From: an uncultured Bacilli bacterium
GTDB lineage: Bacteria; Bacillota_I; Bacilli_A; RF39; UBA660
Direction: 5' to 3'
Assembly: GCA_934086395.1 (NCBI GenBank)
Contig: CAKOIE010000001.1
Span: forward strand, 42,455 to 106,454
DNA: 64,000 nt
Shown piece after piece: positions 29,051 through 38,421 of the stretch. The notes below the pieces were generated by a model, which ran no database searches, was not told the origin of the DNA, and was given only the letters and a program-made list of their open reading frames with translations. The number at the start of each line of letters is the position of its first letter. Position 1 is the first letter of the stretch. Both the position numbers and the translations under genes were made by a program.

Positions 29051-29079
29051 TTGTTATCTATTAATTGTTGTGGTATATT
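29051..29079 (+). promoter_or_regulatory. Promoter of the SRP RNA gene
   Basis: TTGTTA (29051-29056), 17-bp spacer and extended -10 TGGTATATT (TATATT 29074-29079). Initiation is predicted at about 29086, the first base of the RNA stem. Confidence 0.7.
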
Positions 29080-29085
29080 ATATTT

Positions 29086-29156
29086 GTGCAATGTGTATGT
29101 AATAACCTGGTCAGATTAGGAATAAAGCAGCCATATTTACCTCTACGCATGTGCAC
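29086..29156 (+). ncRNA. ffs: Signal recognition particle RNA, small 4.5S type
   Basis: The conserved SRP domain is clear: ACCTGGTCAG (29105-29114), an asymmetric loop and AGCAGCCA, as in E. coli 4.5S RNA. The ends GTGCA (29086-29090) and TGCAC (29152-29156) pair and are followed by a seven-T terminator. At about 71 nt it is much shorter than the 271-nt Bacillus scRNA and has no Alu domain, as in reduced Gram-positive lineages. It binds Ffh for membrane-protein targeting. It lies just before tadA-dnaX, the usual Firmicute location. Confidence 0.92.
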
Positions 29157-29185
29157 TTTTTTTATTTGAAAAGAGGTAGTTATTT

Positions 29186-29602
29186 ATGCCAGATAAAGTA
29201 TATAAATTATTATTAAAGTTATCTAGAAAGGCTATTAAACATAATGAGGTTCCCGTAGCTGCTGTTTTAGTTGCTGATGGTAAAATTGTTTCATATGCAT
29301 ATAATAAACGTCATAAAAGTAATTGTGTGTTTGATCATGCGGAAATTATTGCTATTTCAAAGTATTCTAAAAAAATTAATGAATGGCGATTAAACAAATG
29401 TTCGTTGTATGTTACAATTGAACCATGTGAAATGTGTAAGCTTTTTATTCGCGAAAGTAGAATAAGTAATGTGTATTATTTATTTGAAAAAAGTTTGAAT
29501 AAGAAGATGTTTTCTAAAACTGATTTTTTTAAAATTGATAATGATAGTTTTAAAAATGAATATAAAAAAATAAGTGATTTATTTTGGAAAAATAAGAGAT
29601 AA
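29186..29602 (+). CDS. tadA: tRNA-specific adenosine deaminase TadA
   Basis: Converts A34 to inosine in the tRNA-Arg(ACG) anticodon. The 138-residue zinc deaminase has the HAE motif at 51-53 (Glu53 is the proton shuttle) and the PCEMC zinc ligands Cys81 and Cys84. It starts at ATG 29186 behind SD AAGAGGT. It is adjacent to dnaX, as in Bacillus. Confidence 0.92.
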   Translation: MPDKVYKLLLKLSRKAIKHNEVPVAAVLVADGKIVSYAYNKRHKSNCVFDHAEIIAISKYSKKINEWRLNKCSLYVTIEPCEMCKLFIRESRISNVYYLFEKSLNKKMFSKTDFFKIDNDSFKNEYKKISDLFWKNKR

Positions 29603-29633
29603 ATGGTATAATTAGTAGTGGATGGTGATCTTA

Positions 29634-31340
29634 ATGGCATACAAAGTTTTATATAGAAAATATCGACCTGATTCTTTTGAAAACTTATATGGACAAGAGT
29701 CTATAAAAAAATTACTTTCGGAATCAATTGTTTTAAATAAGGTATCTCATGCATATTTATTTCATGGTCCTAGAGGTACAGGAAAAACTAGTACTGCTAA
29801 GATATTTGCTAAAGCAATTAATTGTGAAAATAATATAGATGGTAATCCTTGTAATAAATGTAATAGTTGTATAAATTTTAGTGAATCACCTGATATAATC
29901 GAAATAGATGCTGCTAGTAATAATGGTGTCGATGAAATAAGAAATTTACGCGATAGTGCTAAAATATTGCCTACTTTTTCAAAATATAAGATTTATATTA
30001 TTGATGAGGTTCATATGTTATCTGGTAGTGCTTGGAATGCTTTTTTAAAAACTCTCGAGGAACCTCCTAGTCATGTCATATTTATTTTAGCTACAACTGA
30101 ATTGCAAAAGATTCCTCTTACTATTTTATCTAGATGTCAACGATTTTCTTTTAAAAAATTAACTCCTGATATTATTGTAAGCAATATTTTAAGAATTTCT
30201 AAATTAGAAAATATTGAGATTACTGACTCTTCAGCTAATTTAATTGCTGAACTTGCTGATGGTGCAATGAGAGATGCTTTAAGTATGCTTGATCAATTAT
30301 CTAAAGAGAATGTTTTAATTGATGATAAACTTATTGGTGATACTTTTGGTTTTGTTGGATCAAAGGATGTAGAGAAGATTTTTGAATTATTAAATGATGC
30401 TTGTTATGACGATGTTAACGCTATATTTAATGAATATGGTGATAAGGGTTTAAATATTAATTTATTTGTCAATAAAATTATTGCTTATATTTTTGATTTA
30501 GAAATGAAAATTGTTAATGGTATGAATTATCCAATTGCTGTATGTGATTTAAAAAATATGGCTTTTGATTTATCAAATGTTTTTGGTAAAAAGAATTCTT
30601 TGGATTTAATTAAAATTATATTATTTAGTTACTATCAAAAATGTAAACTTAATAATAGTGTTAAAATAGAAATTACTTGCAAGTCCAGCAATAATGAGAT
30701 AATTGACAAAAAAATCAACAAAGTTGACAATTTGTCAATTGACAAAATAGTCAATAATTCAGAACAAAAAATAGAAAATAAGAAAAAAACTGAAATTGAT
30801 GTAGATGATAATTTAAATAATATTAAAGAAACTTCAAATGTTGTTAATTGTGTTAATAGTTCTAAAAATAAAATAACTGATGAATTTGTTAAAATAAGAA
30901 TAAATAATTCTTATGTAAATGCTAGTCGTGATTGTAAAAAAGAATTTACAGAATTATGGAATAATTTTTTAAATGATATTGAATTTGAAAATAATCATGA
31001 TTTATTAAATTTAATTGAAAATGTAAGTATTGAGGTTGTTTCGCCAACAAATGTTATTTTTGCCAACAAGTCTCAATCGACCGTTTTATTATTTAATGAA
31101 AGTTTAGATTTGATAGAAAACGCTTTTAATAAAGCTAGTAATAATAAAAAAAGTTTTATTTGCTTAACACTTAATGATTGGAATATTGAAAAAAATAAAT
31201 ATATGGAATTACTTAAAAATAAACAAAATAATTTTGTGTATATTGAGGAAAAAAATGATATAATTAGTGATGATGATGTAAATAAATCAGTTTCAATTGC
31301 AAATGATTTATTTGGTGATTCGCTATTAGAAGTTAAATAA
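29634..31340 (+). CDS. dnaX: DNA polymerase III subunits gamma/tau
   Basis: Clamp-loader ATPase and replisome organiser. The start is ATG 29634 (MAYKVLYRKYRP) behind SD GGTGAT, not the in-frame codon 12 bp earlier. The 568 residues contain Walker A GPRGTGKT at 45-52, zinc cysteines 64, 73, 76 and 79, and DEVH at 124-127. Domains I-III end at about 360. The poly-Asn/Lys linker around 355-405 leads to a divergent C-terminal tau domain. A seven-A run at 30783-30789 (codons 384-386) would give a 386-residue gamma-like form after a -1 slip. Confidence 0.95.
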   Translation: MAYKVLYRKYRPDSFENLYGQESIKKLLSESIVLNKVSHAYLFHGPRGTGKTSTAKIFAKAINCENNIDGNPCNKCNSCINFSESPDIIEIDAASNNGVDEIRNLRDSAKILPTFSKYKIYIIDEVHMLSGSAWNAFLKTLEEPPSHVIFILATTELQKIPLTILSRCQRFSFKKLTPDIIVSNILRISKLENIEITDSSANLIAELADGAMRDALSMLDQLSKENVLIDDKLIGDTFGFVGSKDVEKIFELLNDACYDDVNAIFNEYGDKGLNINLFVNKIIAYIFDLEMKIVNGMNYPIAVCDLKNMAFDLSNVFGKKNSLDLIKIILFSYYQKCKLNNSVKIEITCKSSNNEIIDKKINKVDNLSIDKIVNNSEQKIENKKKTEIDVDDNLNNIKETSNVVNCVNSSKNKITDEFVKIRINNSYVNASRDCKKEFTELWNNFLNDIEFENNHDLLNLIENVSIEVVSPTNVIFANKSQSTVLLFNESLDLIENAFNKASNNKKSFICLTLNDWNIEKNKYMELLKNKQNNFVYIEEKNDIISDDDVNKSVSIANDLFGDSLLEVK

Positions 31341-31357
31341 GAAAGAGGAATGATATT

Positions 31358-31657
31358 ATGAATATGCAAAAATTAATGCAAGAAGCACAAAAAATGCAAA
31401 GAGTTATAACTGAAAAACAGGAAGAAATTTTTAAAACAAATTATGAAGGTAAATCTGGATTTGTTACTGTTGTATTAAGTGGTAAGAAAGAAATGGTTTC
31501 TATAAAAATAGATACTCCATCATTAACTGATGCTGAAGATATCGATGCTTTACAAGATATGATTAAAATTGCTCATAATGAAGCAGTTTCTAAAATTGAT
31601 AAGGACGTAGAAGTTAAACTTGGAGCATATGCTAAAGGTTTAAATGGTTTAATGTAA
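31358..31657 (+). CDS. ybaB: Nucleoid-associated protein, YbaB/EbfC family
   Basis: A 99-residue DNA-binding protein that forms dimers and bridges or coats DNA. It starts MNMQKLMQEAQKMQR, the typical helical arm, and continues with a beta-sheet dimer core. It is between dnaX and recR, the conserved order, and its stop codon overlaps the recR start by one base. SD GAAAGAGGA supports the ATG. Confidence 0.93.
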   Translation: MNMQKLMQEAQKMQRVITEKQEEIFKTNYEGKSGFVTVVLSGKKEMVSIKIDTPSLTDAEDIDALQDMIKIAHNEAVSKIDKDVEVKLGAYAKGLNGLM

Positions 31658-32253
31658 TGATTTATCCTAAGGAGTTAGAAGAATTAATTGAGTATTTTAA
31701 AAAGTTACCAGGAATTGGTGAAAAGTCTGCTGAAAGACTTGCAATTTCATTACTTGATTTTTCGGAAGATGATATAAATTTATTTACAAAATGTATAATG
31801 GATGGCAAAAAGAATTTACATCCTTGCCGTATATGTGGAAATATAACTTCTGGTGATATATGCTCAGTTTGTGATAATGATTATAGAAATAAAAATTTAA
31901 TATGTGTTGTTGAAGATTTTAAAAGTATATTTGCTTTTGAAAAGATGGGTAAGTATCAAGGTGTATATCATGTTTTAGGTGGATTAATTTCTCCTATTGA
32001 TGGTATTGGTCCTGATGAACTTAATATTGATAGTTTAATTGATCGTTGTGATAATGAAGATGTTGAACTTGTTATTGCACTAAAACCTACAATTGAAGGT
32101 GAAACTACAACACAATATATTAAAAAGATTTTAGAAAAAATGAATACTAAAATTTCAAGATTGTCTTATGGATTACCTGTTGGAACTGAACTTGATTATT
32201 TAGATTCATTAACATTAGAAAGGGCATTTGAAGATAGAAAAAATATTGCATAA
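31657..32253 (+). CDS. recR: Recombination protein RecR
   Basis: Ring-forming mediator that, with RecF and RecO, loads RecA on gapped DNA. The 198 residues have an HhH motif (LPGIGEKSAERLA, 18-30), a C4 zinc finger (Cys57, 60, 69, 72) and a TOPRIM domain beginning near LICVVED. Length is standard. It overlaps ybaB by 1 bp and continues the dnaX operon. Confidence 0.96.
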   Translation: MIYPKELEELIEYFKKLPGIGEKSAERLAISLLDFSEDDINLFTKCIMDGKKNLHPCRICGNITSGDICSVCDNDYRNKNLICVVEDFKSIFAFEKMGKYQGVYHVLGGLISPIDGIGPDELNIDSLIDRCDNEDVELVIALKPTIEGETTTQYIKKILEKMNTKISRLSYGLPVGTELDYLDSLTLERAFEDRKNIA

Positions 32254-32289
32254 TTTTAAATAATAATAATATAATTTATTGTGATAATC

Positions 32290-32469
32290 ATGTTATTAAA
32301 ATTACTGAAAAAAATTTGTTATTCTTTTTTGCTAATTTATAGTTTTGATATAATTCTTAGTGGTTTTAATGTTGTGGTACCAATTAATTTAATTACTGTT
32401 TTGGTTGTTTTTTGTTTAGGATATCCTGGACTTATTATGATTGCGTTATCTTTTCTACTTTTAATGTAG
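32290..32469 (+). CDS. BofA-like small membrane protein
   Basis: A 59-residue protein with two hydrophobic segments. The second half has the pattern PINLITVLVVFCLGYPGLI, which matches BofA, the inhibitor that holds SpoIVFB inactive in the mother-cell membrane until the sigmaK checkpoint. Position supports this, since bofA follows recR in Bacillus. The start is uncertain: ATG 32290 or an in-frame GTG at 32281; a weak GTGAT precedes the ATG. If the organism does not sporulate, another membrane role is possible. Confidence 0.6.
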   Translation: MLLKLLKKICYSFLLIYSFDIILSGFNVVVPINLITVLVVFCLGYPGLIMIALSFLLLM

Positions 32470-32478
32470 ATTTTGGGT

Positions 32479-33186
32479 ATGAAGGAAGAAAATATTAAAT
32501 ATTTATCTAATGTAATAGATGAGAATAAACTTTCTCATGCTTTTTTAGTTGAATCAAATAATTATGAAGATGTTATGAATAGTGTTTTTAAATTGTTTTT
32601 AGAAAAGAAAATGATATTTAATATTGATGATATTGAGAATAATATTTCAGTTAGAATTTTAAGACCCATAGATAATTTAATTGATAAAGATCAAATTTTA
32701 AATTTACAAGAATTTTTATCTACGATGTCTTTTGATGGATATTATAAATTATTTTTTATTTTAAATGCTGGTTTAATGAATGAACAATCTGTTAATAAAT
32801 TATTAAAAGTTTTAGAGGAACCTAATGAGAAAGTGGTTGGATTTTTAATTAGTGATAATTCAAATGAGTTGTTGCCAACTTTAATCAGTAGATGTCAAGT
32901 TTTAAAAAATGATATAGGTGTTTGTAATGTTGTTGTTGATGAAGATATTTTTAATAATTTATGTAAATTTAAAAATTTTAATTTTGAAGATTATATAAAG
33001 TTTAAAGTTGTTGTGTCAAAATTAGATAAGGTAGTAATAAATAACTTATTTATAAAATATTTAGCGTATTTGAATAGTGAAAATGATATTTTTTATTTGA
33101 AGGTAAATGATTTTTTAAATAATATTAGATATAATGTTAATATTGATTTAGCGCTTGATAAACTATATTTTGAGAGTTTAGAATAA
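32479..33186 (+). CDS. holB: DNA polymerase III delta' subunit (HolB)
   Basis: Stator of the clamp loader. The 235-residue protein resembles the DnaX AAA+ fold (LSHAFLVES near 18, LLKVLEEP, LISRCQVLK) but has no Walker A, as expected for delta'. It is shorter than Bacillus HolB (about 330) because the C-terminal collar domain is small. An in-frame TTG at 32473 could be used instead. It lies between the BofA-like gene and ricT. The tmk gene often found here is absent. Confidence 0.85.
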   Translation: MKEENIKYLSNVIDENKLSHAFLVESNNYEDVMNSVFKLFLEKKMIFNIDDIENNISVRILRPIDNLIDKDQILNLQEFLSTMSFDGYYKLFFILNAGLMNEQSVNKLLKVLEEPNEKVVGFLISDNSNELLPTLISRCQVLKNDIGVCNVVVDEDIFNNLCKFKNFNFEDYIKFKVVVSKLDKVVINNLFIKYLAYLNSENDIFYLKVNDFLNNIRYNVNIDLALDKLYFESLE

Positions 33187-33213
33187 TTTTTTATTTTGAA
33201 AGGAGTGGTTAAA

Positions 33214-33990
33214 ATGGTTGTTGGTGTAAAATTTAAGGATACTGATAAATGTGTTTATTTTAATTCGAATGGTATCGAATTAAAAAAAGATGATTATGTA
33301 ATTGTTCAATCTGATAATGGTACTTTATTTGGAAAGGTATTTAGTATTAATAATGAAAAAATTAATAATGAAATAAAAAATGTTGTTAGAGTTGCTAGTA
33401 AAAAGGATTATGATATATATTTAAAGAATTTAGCAAACGCTAAAGAAGCACTTGATTTTGCCAAGGCTTCTGTTAAAAATTTAGGATTAAAAATGCAGTT
33501 TGTAGATTCAAGTTTTAATTTTGAACGATCTCAATTATTAATCAATTTCGTATCTGACGAAAGAATTGATTTTAGGGAATTAGTTAAGATACTAGCAGGT
33601 AAATATAAAACTAGAATTGAATTACACCAAATTGGTATTAGAGATAAGGCTAAAAAAATATCTGGTTTAGGTCCTTGTGGTAGACCATTGTGTTGTGGTA
33701 GTTTTTTAAATGAACTTGAAGCAGTTGGAATTAATATGGCTAAAAATCAAAATATTGCTTTAAATCCTTCTAAAATAAATGGTGCTTGTGGAAGATTATT
33801 GTGTTGTTTAGCATATGAAGATGAAAATTATAGTTATTATAAAAGCTTACTTCCTAAAATTGGGAGTGAAGTTATTTATGAAGGAAATAAATATAAAGTT
33901 TTAACTGTTAATGTTTTAAAAATGTCATATGTAATAAATGTTGATGGTGAATTAAAAGAAATTGTAGTTGATAATTATGAAAGAAATTAA
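33214..33990 (+). CDS. ricT: PSP1-domain protein RicT (YaaT)
   Basis: RicT is part of the RicA-RicF-RicT complex that carries iron-sulfur clusters and directs RNase Y cleavage of many operon transcripts in Bacillus; it also affects competence and sporulation. The 258 residues contain the PSP1 domain and the cysteine clusters GPCGRPLCCGSF and ACGRLLCC, which ligate the clusters. The ATG at 33214 follows SD AAAGGAGTGG. It overlaps the next gene by 14 bp. It is placed after holB as in Bacillus. Confidence 0.93.
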   Translation: MVVGVKFKDTDKCVYFNSNGIELKKDDYVIVQSDNGTLFGKVFSINNEKINNEIKNVVRVASKKDYDIYLKNLANAKEALDFAKASVKNLGLKMQFVDSSFNFERSQLLINFVSDERIDFRELVKILAGKYKTRIELHQIGIRDKAKKISGLGPCGRPLCCGSFLNELEAVGINMAKNQNIALNPSKINGACGRLLCCLAYEDENYSYYKSLLPKIGSEVIYEGNKYKVLTVNVLKMSYVINVDGELKEIVVDNYERN

Positions 33991-34654
33991 TGATTTATAT
34001 GATTATGCTTATAAAATAGTACAAAATTCTGATTATTTTAAATTTTCTTTAGATTCGATGTTACTTGCTAATTTTGTCAATATTAATATGGCAGATAGTA
34101 AATTACTTGATTTTTGTACTGGTAATTGTCCAATACCTATTATTTTGTCTAATTCAATTAAAAATATAGTAGCGTTTGAAGTTCAAAAGGAAATATATGA
34201 ATTAGGTGATGAATCTTTAACGTTAAATAACATAAATAATGTGAAATTAATTAATGATGATATTAAAAATATTGGTAATTATTATAATGATGGTTATTTT
34301 GATATTATTACTTGTAATCCACCTTATTTTAAAGTGATTGATTCTTCTAAAATAAACGATAATAGTGTTAAAGCAATTGCTAGACATGAAATACTTATTA
34401 AATTAGAAGATATTGTTTCGCTTGCTTATAAATACTTAAGAGATAAGGGTAAACTTTATATGGTTTATCGTCCAGATAGATTAATGGAACTTCTTAAGCT
34501 ATTTGATAAATATAAGTTTGGGGTTAAGAAATTGCAATGTTGTTATAATAATAGTGATAGTTTATCTTCAATGATTTTAATTGAAGCGATGAAAAATGGG
34601 CAAGATGATTTAAAAATATTAGCACCACTTTATACAGAAAATTATAGGAGGTAG
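33977..34654 (+). CDS. TrmN6/YabB-type N6-adenine tRNA methyltransferase
   Basis: SAM-dependent methyltransferase with motif I LLDFCTGNCPIPI (about 43-55) and catalytic NPPY in TCNPPYFKV, as in the enzyme that makes m6A37 in tRNA1(Val). The 225-residue length fits. The best start is ATG 33977 (MKEINDLYDY), which overlaps ricT. The exact target tRNA cannot be told from sequence. Gene order (ricT, methyltransferase, then pth) is Firmicute-like. Confidence 0.85.
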   Translation: MKEINDLYDYAYKIVQNSDYFKFSLDSMLLANFVNINMADSKLLDFCTGNCPIPIILSNSIKNIVAFEVQKEIYELGDESLTLNNINNVKLINDDIKNIGNYYNDGYFDIITCNPPYFKVIDSSKINDNSVKAIARHEILIKLEDIVSLAYKYLRDKGKLYMVYRPDRLMELLKLFDKYKFGVKKLQCCYNNSDSLSSMILIEAMKNGQDDLKILAPLYTENYRR

Positions 34655-34656
34655 GA

Positions 34657-35190
34657 ATGAAATTAATTGTTGGGCTTGGAAATCCTGGTAAGGAATATGA
34701 AAACACTAGACATAATATTGGCTTTTGGTCATTAGATAATTATTTAGGTAGTGTTTCTTTTAAACATGAAAAACTAGCTGATGTATATAAAAATAATTCA
34801 GTTATATTTATTAAACCTAATACTTTTATGAATTTATCTGGAGAAGCTGTTAAATATTATATGAATTATTATAAAATTGATAAAAAGGATTTGCTAGTTA
34901 TTCAAGATGATCTTGATTTGCCTTTAGGAAAAATAAGAGTTAAAAATAATAGTTCTGCTGGTGGTCATAATGGGATTAAAAGTATTATTAATGAAATTGG
35001 TAGTAATGAATTTTTAAGATTAAAAGTTGGTATTTCTAAAAATAGTAAAGATATTGTAGATTATGTCTTAGGAAAATTTTCTAGGGAAGAAAGGGAAGTT
35101 TTAAATAATTCTTGTAATGTGATTAATAATATTATAAAAGATTTTATTAATGATGTTGATATAGAAAAATTAAAAAGTAGGTATAATTAA
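34657..35190 (+). CDS. pth: Peptidyl-tRNA hydrolase
   Basis: Releases peptides from prematurely dropped peptidyl-tRNAs. The 177 residues contain GLGNPGKEYENTRHNIGF with Asn9 and catalytic His19, then the DDLDLP motif with the activating Asp near 90. The ATG follows the strong SD TAGGAGG two bases after the previous stop. mfd follows one base later, the usual pth-mfd pair. Confidence 0.97.
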   Translation: MKLIVGLGNPGKEYENTRHNIGFWSLDNYLGSVSFKHEKLADVYKNNSVIFIKPNTFMNLSGEAVKYYMNYYKIDKKDLLVIQDDLDLPLGKIRVKNNSSAGGHNGIKSIINEIGSNEFLRLKVGISKNSKDIVDYVLGKFSREEREVLNNSCNVINNIIKDFINDVDIEKLKSRYN

Positions 35191-35191
35191 A

Positions 35192-38100
35192 ATGGATTTT
35201 TTAGATAAAATATTTGATGAATTTAATAGTAATTCTATTTCAGGATTAACTGATGAATTAAAGGGATTATATATTAAATATCTAAGTTATAAATTTAATA
35301 AAAATGTAATTGTTGTAACTAATTCATTATATCAGGCAACTAATTATTATAATTTAATCAATAACTATTTTGATAATAGTTACTTTTTTCCTATGGATGA
35401 TTTTATAACTACCGTTCTTACAACTTCTTCTCCTGATTTAATGGTTAAAAGATTAGAAACTTTGTCTTTAATAAGTAAAAATAATGAAAATAAGATTCTT
35501 GTTACTAATTTAGAAGGATTTTTAAAGTTTGTTCCTAAAAAAGATAATATTGTAAATCAGGATATTGTTATTAAAATAAATGATAATTTTAAACGTACTG
35601 ATTTAGAAGATAAATTATTTCAATATGGTTATAATAAGACAAGTATAGTTACTTCAACTGGAGAATATTCTGTTAGAGGTTTTATAATTGATTTATTTCC
35701 GTATAATTATGATAAACCAATAAGAATTGAATTTTTTGGTGATGAAATAGATAGTATTAAAAAGTTTGATGAAGAATCTCAGCTATCCACCGAAAATATT
35801 AGTGATGTTACCATTAAACCTTATAAGGAAAATGATTTAGAATCTGACTCAACTTTATATGATATTTTAGACAATCCGATAGTTGTTAAGATAGATTCTG
35901 ATAATATTAAGAAATCTTATCTTGAATTACAAAACCAAATTCTTGAGTATAAAGAATCTAATAATATTGATATTAATCATAAATATATGGCAAATTTAGA
36001 AGATATTTATATTAAAGATGAATATGAACTTAATAATTTTGATAATAGTAAAAGTTTGAAGGTTAATTCTCAATCAATAGATAATTTTAATTCTAATTTG
36101 GAAAATTTACAATTTTTTATTAATCATCGTAAAAATAGTATGATTACATTTCTGGCAATAAAATCTAAGGGATTAAAAGAAACTTTAAGTAATTTATTTG
36201 ATGTAAGTATTGATAAAAATTATTTCCCGGGAAATATTTATTTTTTAGATTATAAGATAAATCATGGTTTTGTATTTGATAAATATATTGTTATTTCAGA
36301 AAATGATATTGTTGGAAGTAATTTTAGTGCTTCTTATTATAATCCGATTAAGATAGGTCGTAAGATTAAGGATTTTAGTGATATTAAACCGGGAGATTAT
36401 GTTGTTCATAGGGCACATGGTATCGGTATTTATGGTGGTGTAGTTAATTTAGTTAAAAATGGTTTTAATAAAGACTATATTGTTATAAAGTATGCTGGTA
36501 ATGACAAGGTATATATTCCTGTTGAAAAGATTAGTTCTATTTATAAATATGCTGATGCCGGTAGTGGAAATCAAAAAATTAATTCTTTAAATTCTTTATC
36601 TTGGGCTAAAGCTAAAAGAAAGGTTCAAAGTAAAATTAAAGATATTTCTGATGAGTTAATTAAACTTTATTCGGAAAGAAAGAAGATTACTAGTCCGGTA
36701 TTTAAAGAGATGCCTGAAGAAGTCATGTTTGCTAGTGATTTTGAATATGTAGAGACTTCTGATCAGTTAAGATGTATTAATGAAGTATTAAATGATTTGG
36801 CAAGTAAGAAACCAATGGATAGATTGCTTTGTGGTGATGTAGGTTTTGGTAAGACTGAAGTTGCATTTAGAGGAATTTTTAGAACTGTTACTAATGGATA
36901 TCAAGCAGCTTATTTATGTCCGACTACTATTTTATCTAAACAACAATATGAAAATGCTTTAAAAAGATTTAGAAATTTTCCGATTAGAATTGAAATTGTT
37001 AATAGATTTACAACTGCCAATGATTTCAAAAGAATTACTAAGGATTTGGAAGATGGTAAAGTAGATATTTTATTTGGAACTCATAAATTATTTAATGAAA
37101 ATATAAAATTTAAAAAATTAGGACTTCTTGTTGTTGATGAGGAACAACGATTTGGTGTTAGTCAAAAAGAAAAAATTAAAGAAATGTGTACAAGCATTAA
37201 TGTATTAACTTTATCTGCAACACCTATTCCTAGAACTTTGAAAATGGCAATGAGTGGACTTAGAGATTTATCAATTTTAGATACTGCACCTGTGGATAGA
37301 TATCCAATTCAAACTTATGTGGCTCAAGATAATGATTTCTTGGTTAAAGAGGCTATTTATAAAGAATTAAGTCGAAGGGGACAAGTTTACTACTTATTTA
37401 ATAATGTTGAAAAGATAGAAGATGAATTAAATAAATTACAGGGAATGGTTCCGGAAGCACGTATTTGTTTTGCTCATGGTAAGATGGATAAATCTCATTT
37501 GGAAAAGATAATTGACGATTTTGTTAACTATAAATTTGATATTTTAGTTTGTACGACAATAATTGAAACTGGTATAGATATATCGAACGTTAATACATTG
37601 ATAATAAAAGATGTTCAAAACTTTGGATTAAGTCAGTTATATCAAATTCGTGGTAGAGTTGGAAGAACAAATAAGATTGCTTATGCTTATTTACTTTATA
37701 ATAATAGTAAAATTATAAGTGAAGTTGCTGAAAAGAGATTGAATGCGATTAAAGAGTTTACTGAACTTGGTAGTGGTTATAAAATCGCTATGAGAGATTT
37801 ATCTATTAGAGGTGCTGGAGATTTACTTGGTAGTGAACAGGCAGGATTCATAGAAACCGTTGGTATTGATTTATTTACTAAGATGGTGGAAGAGGCTGTA
37901 TCTGAAATAAATGGTAATCCGATTAAAGAAGATGACAGTGATAAATCATTGATTGATGTAAATACTCATATTGATGAAGATTATGTTCAAGATGAAAGTG
38001 TTAGAATTGAGATTCACCAATTAATTAATTCAATTTCGGATAAGGAAAGTTTGTTAAGAGTTAAAAGTGAATTAGAGGATCGTTTTGGTAAATTGGATGA

Positions 38101-38392
38101 GAAAATAATTGTTTATATGTATGAAGAATGGTTTGAAAAATTAGCTATGAAATTAAACATTAATAAAGTTGTTCAAAATAAAAATTTTGTTGAATTATAT
38201 ATTCCTAGTGACATTTCTAATAAGGTTAATGGTGAAAAACTATTTATGGTTTTATATAGTATTAATCCTAAGTTAAGTTTAAGATACTTTAATAAAGAAA
38301 TAATTATTAAACTTAATTTAATTAATTTAGATAAGCATTATGTTTATTATTTAGTACCGTTTTTAGAAGAAATAATTAATGAGGTAGAATAA
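35192..38392 (+). CDS. mfd: Transcription-repair coupling factor Mfd
   Basis: Translocase that removes stalled RNA polymerase at lesions and recruits UvrA. The 1066 residues have UvrB-like N-terminal domains, the polymerase-interaction domain beginning IKPGDYVVHRAHGIGIY (about 390), Walker A GDVGFGKT, DEEQRFG box and the TRCF C-terminal domain. It is about 100 residues shorter than Bacillus Mfd. An exact Noc-type site TATTTCCCGGGAAATA lies inside the gene at 36221-36236. Confidence 0.97.
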   Translation: MDFLDKIFDEFNSNSISGLTDELKGLYIKYLSYKFNKNVIVVTNSLYQATNYYNLINNYFDNSYFFPMDDFITTVLTTSSPDLMVKRLETLSLISKNNENKILVTNLEGFLKFVPKKDNIVNQDIVIKINDNFKRTDLEDKLFQYGYNKTSIVTSTGEYSVRGFIIDLFPYNYDKPIRIEFFGDEIDSIKKFDEESQLSTENISDVTIKPYKENDLESDSTLYDILDNPIVVKIDSDNIKKSYLELQNQILEYKESNNIDINHKYMANLEDIYIKDEYELNNFDNSKSLKVNSQSIDNFNSNLENLQFFINHRKNSMITFLAIKSKGLKETLSNLFDVSIDKNYFPGNIYFLDYKINHGFVFDKYIVISENDIVGSNFSASYYNPIKIGRKIKDFSDIKPGDYVVHRAHGIGIYGGVVNLVKNGFNKDYIVIKYAGNDKVYIPVEKISSIYKYADAGSGNQKINSLNSLSWAKAKRKVQSKIKDISDELIKLYSERKKITSPVFKEMPEEVMFASDFEYVETSDQLRCINEVLNDLASKKPMDRLLCGDVGFGKTEVAFRGIFRTVTNGYQAAYLCPTTILSKQQYENALKRFRNFPIRIEIVNRFTTANDFKRITKDLEDGKVDILFGTHKLFNENIKFKKLGLLVVDEEQRFGVSQKEKIKEMCTSINVLTLSATPIPRTLKMAMSGLRDLSILDTAPVDRYPIQTYVAQDNDFLVKEAIYKELSRRGQVYYLFNNVEKIEDELNKLQGMVPEARICFAHGKMDKSHLEKIIDDFVNYKFDILVCTTIIETGIDISNVNTLIIKDVQNFGLSQLYQIRGRVGRTNKIAYAYLLYNNSKIISEVAEKRLNAIKEFTELGSGYKIAMRDLSIRGAGDLLGSEQAGFIETVGIDLFTKMVEEAVSEINGNPIKEDDSDKSLIDVNTHIDEDYVQDESVRIEIHQLINSISDKESLLRVKSELEDRFGKLDEKIIVYMYEEWFEKLAMKLNINKVVQNKNFVELYIPSDISNKVNGEKLFMVLYSINPKLSLRYFNKEIIIKLNLINLDKHYVYYLVPFLEEIINEVE
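36221..36236. promoter_or_regulatory. Noc-type site N5 inside mfd
   Basis: Exact TATTTCCCGGGAAATA, encoding part of NYFPGNIY. It is the only such palindrome I found outside the array. Confidence 0.65.
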
Positions 38393-38421
38393 AATTTTGA
38401 AATTATTGCAAACTAGTATTA

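Noticed and set aside
30724..30738. Inverted repeat TTGACAATTTGTCAA as an operator
   Set aside because: It lies within the Lys/Asn/Asp linker codons of dnaX and has no promoter context. The bases encode repeated DNLSIDKIVN-type residues.
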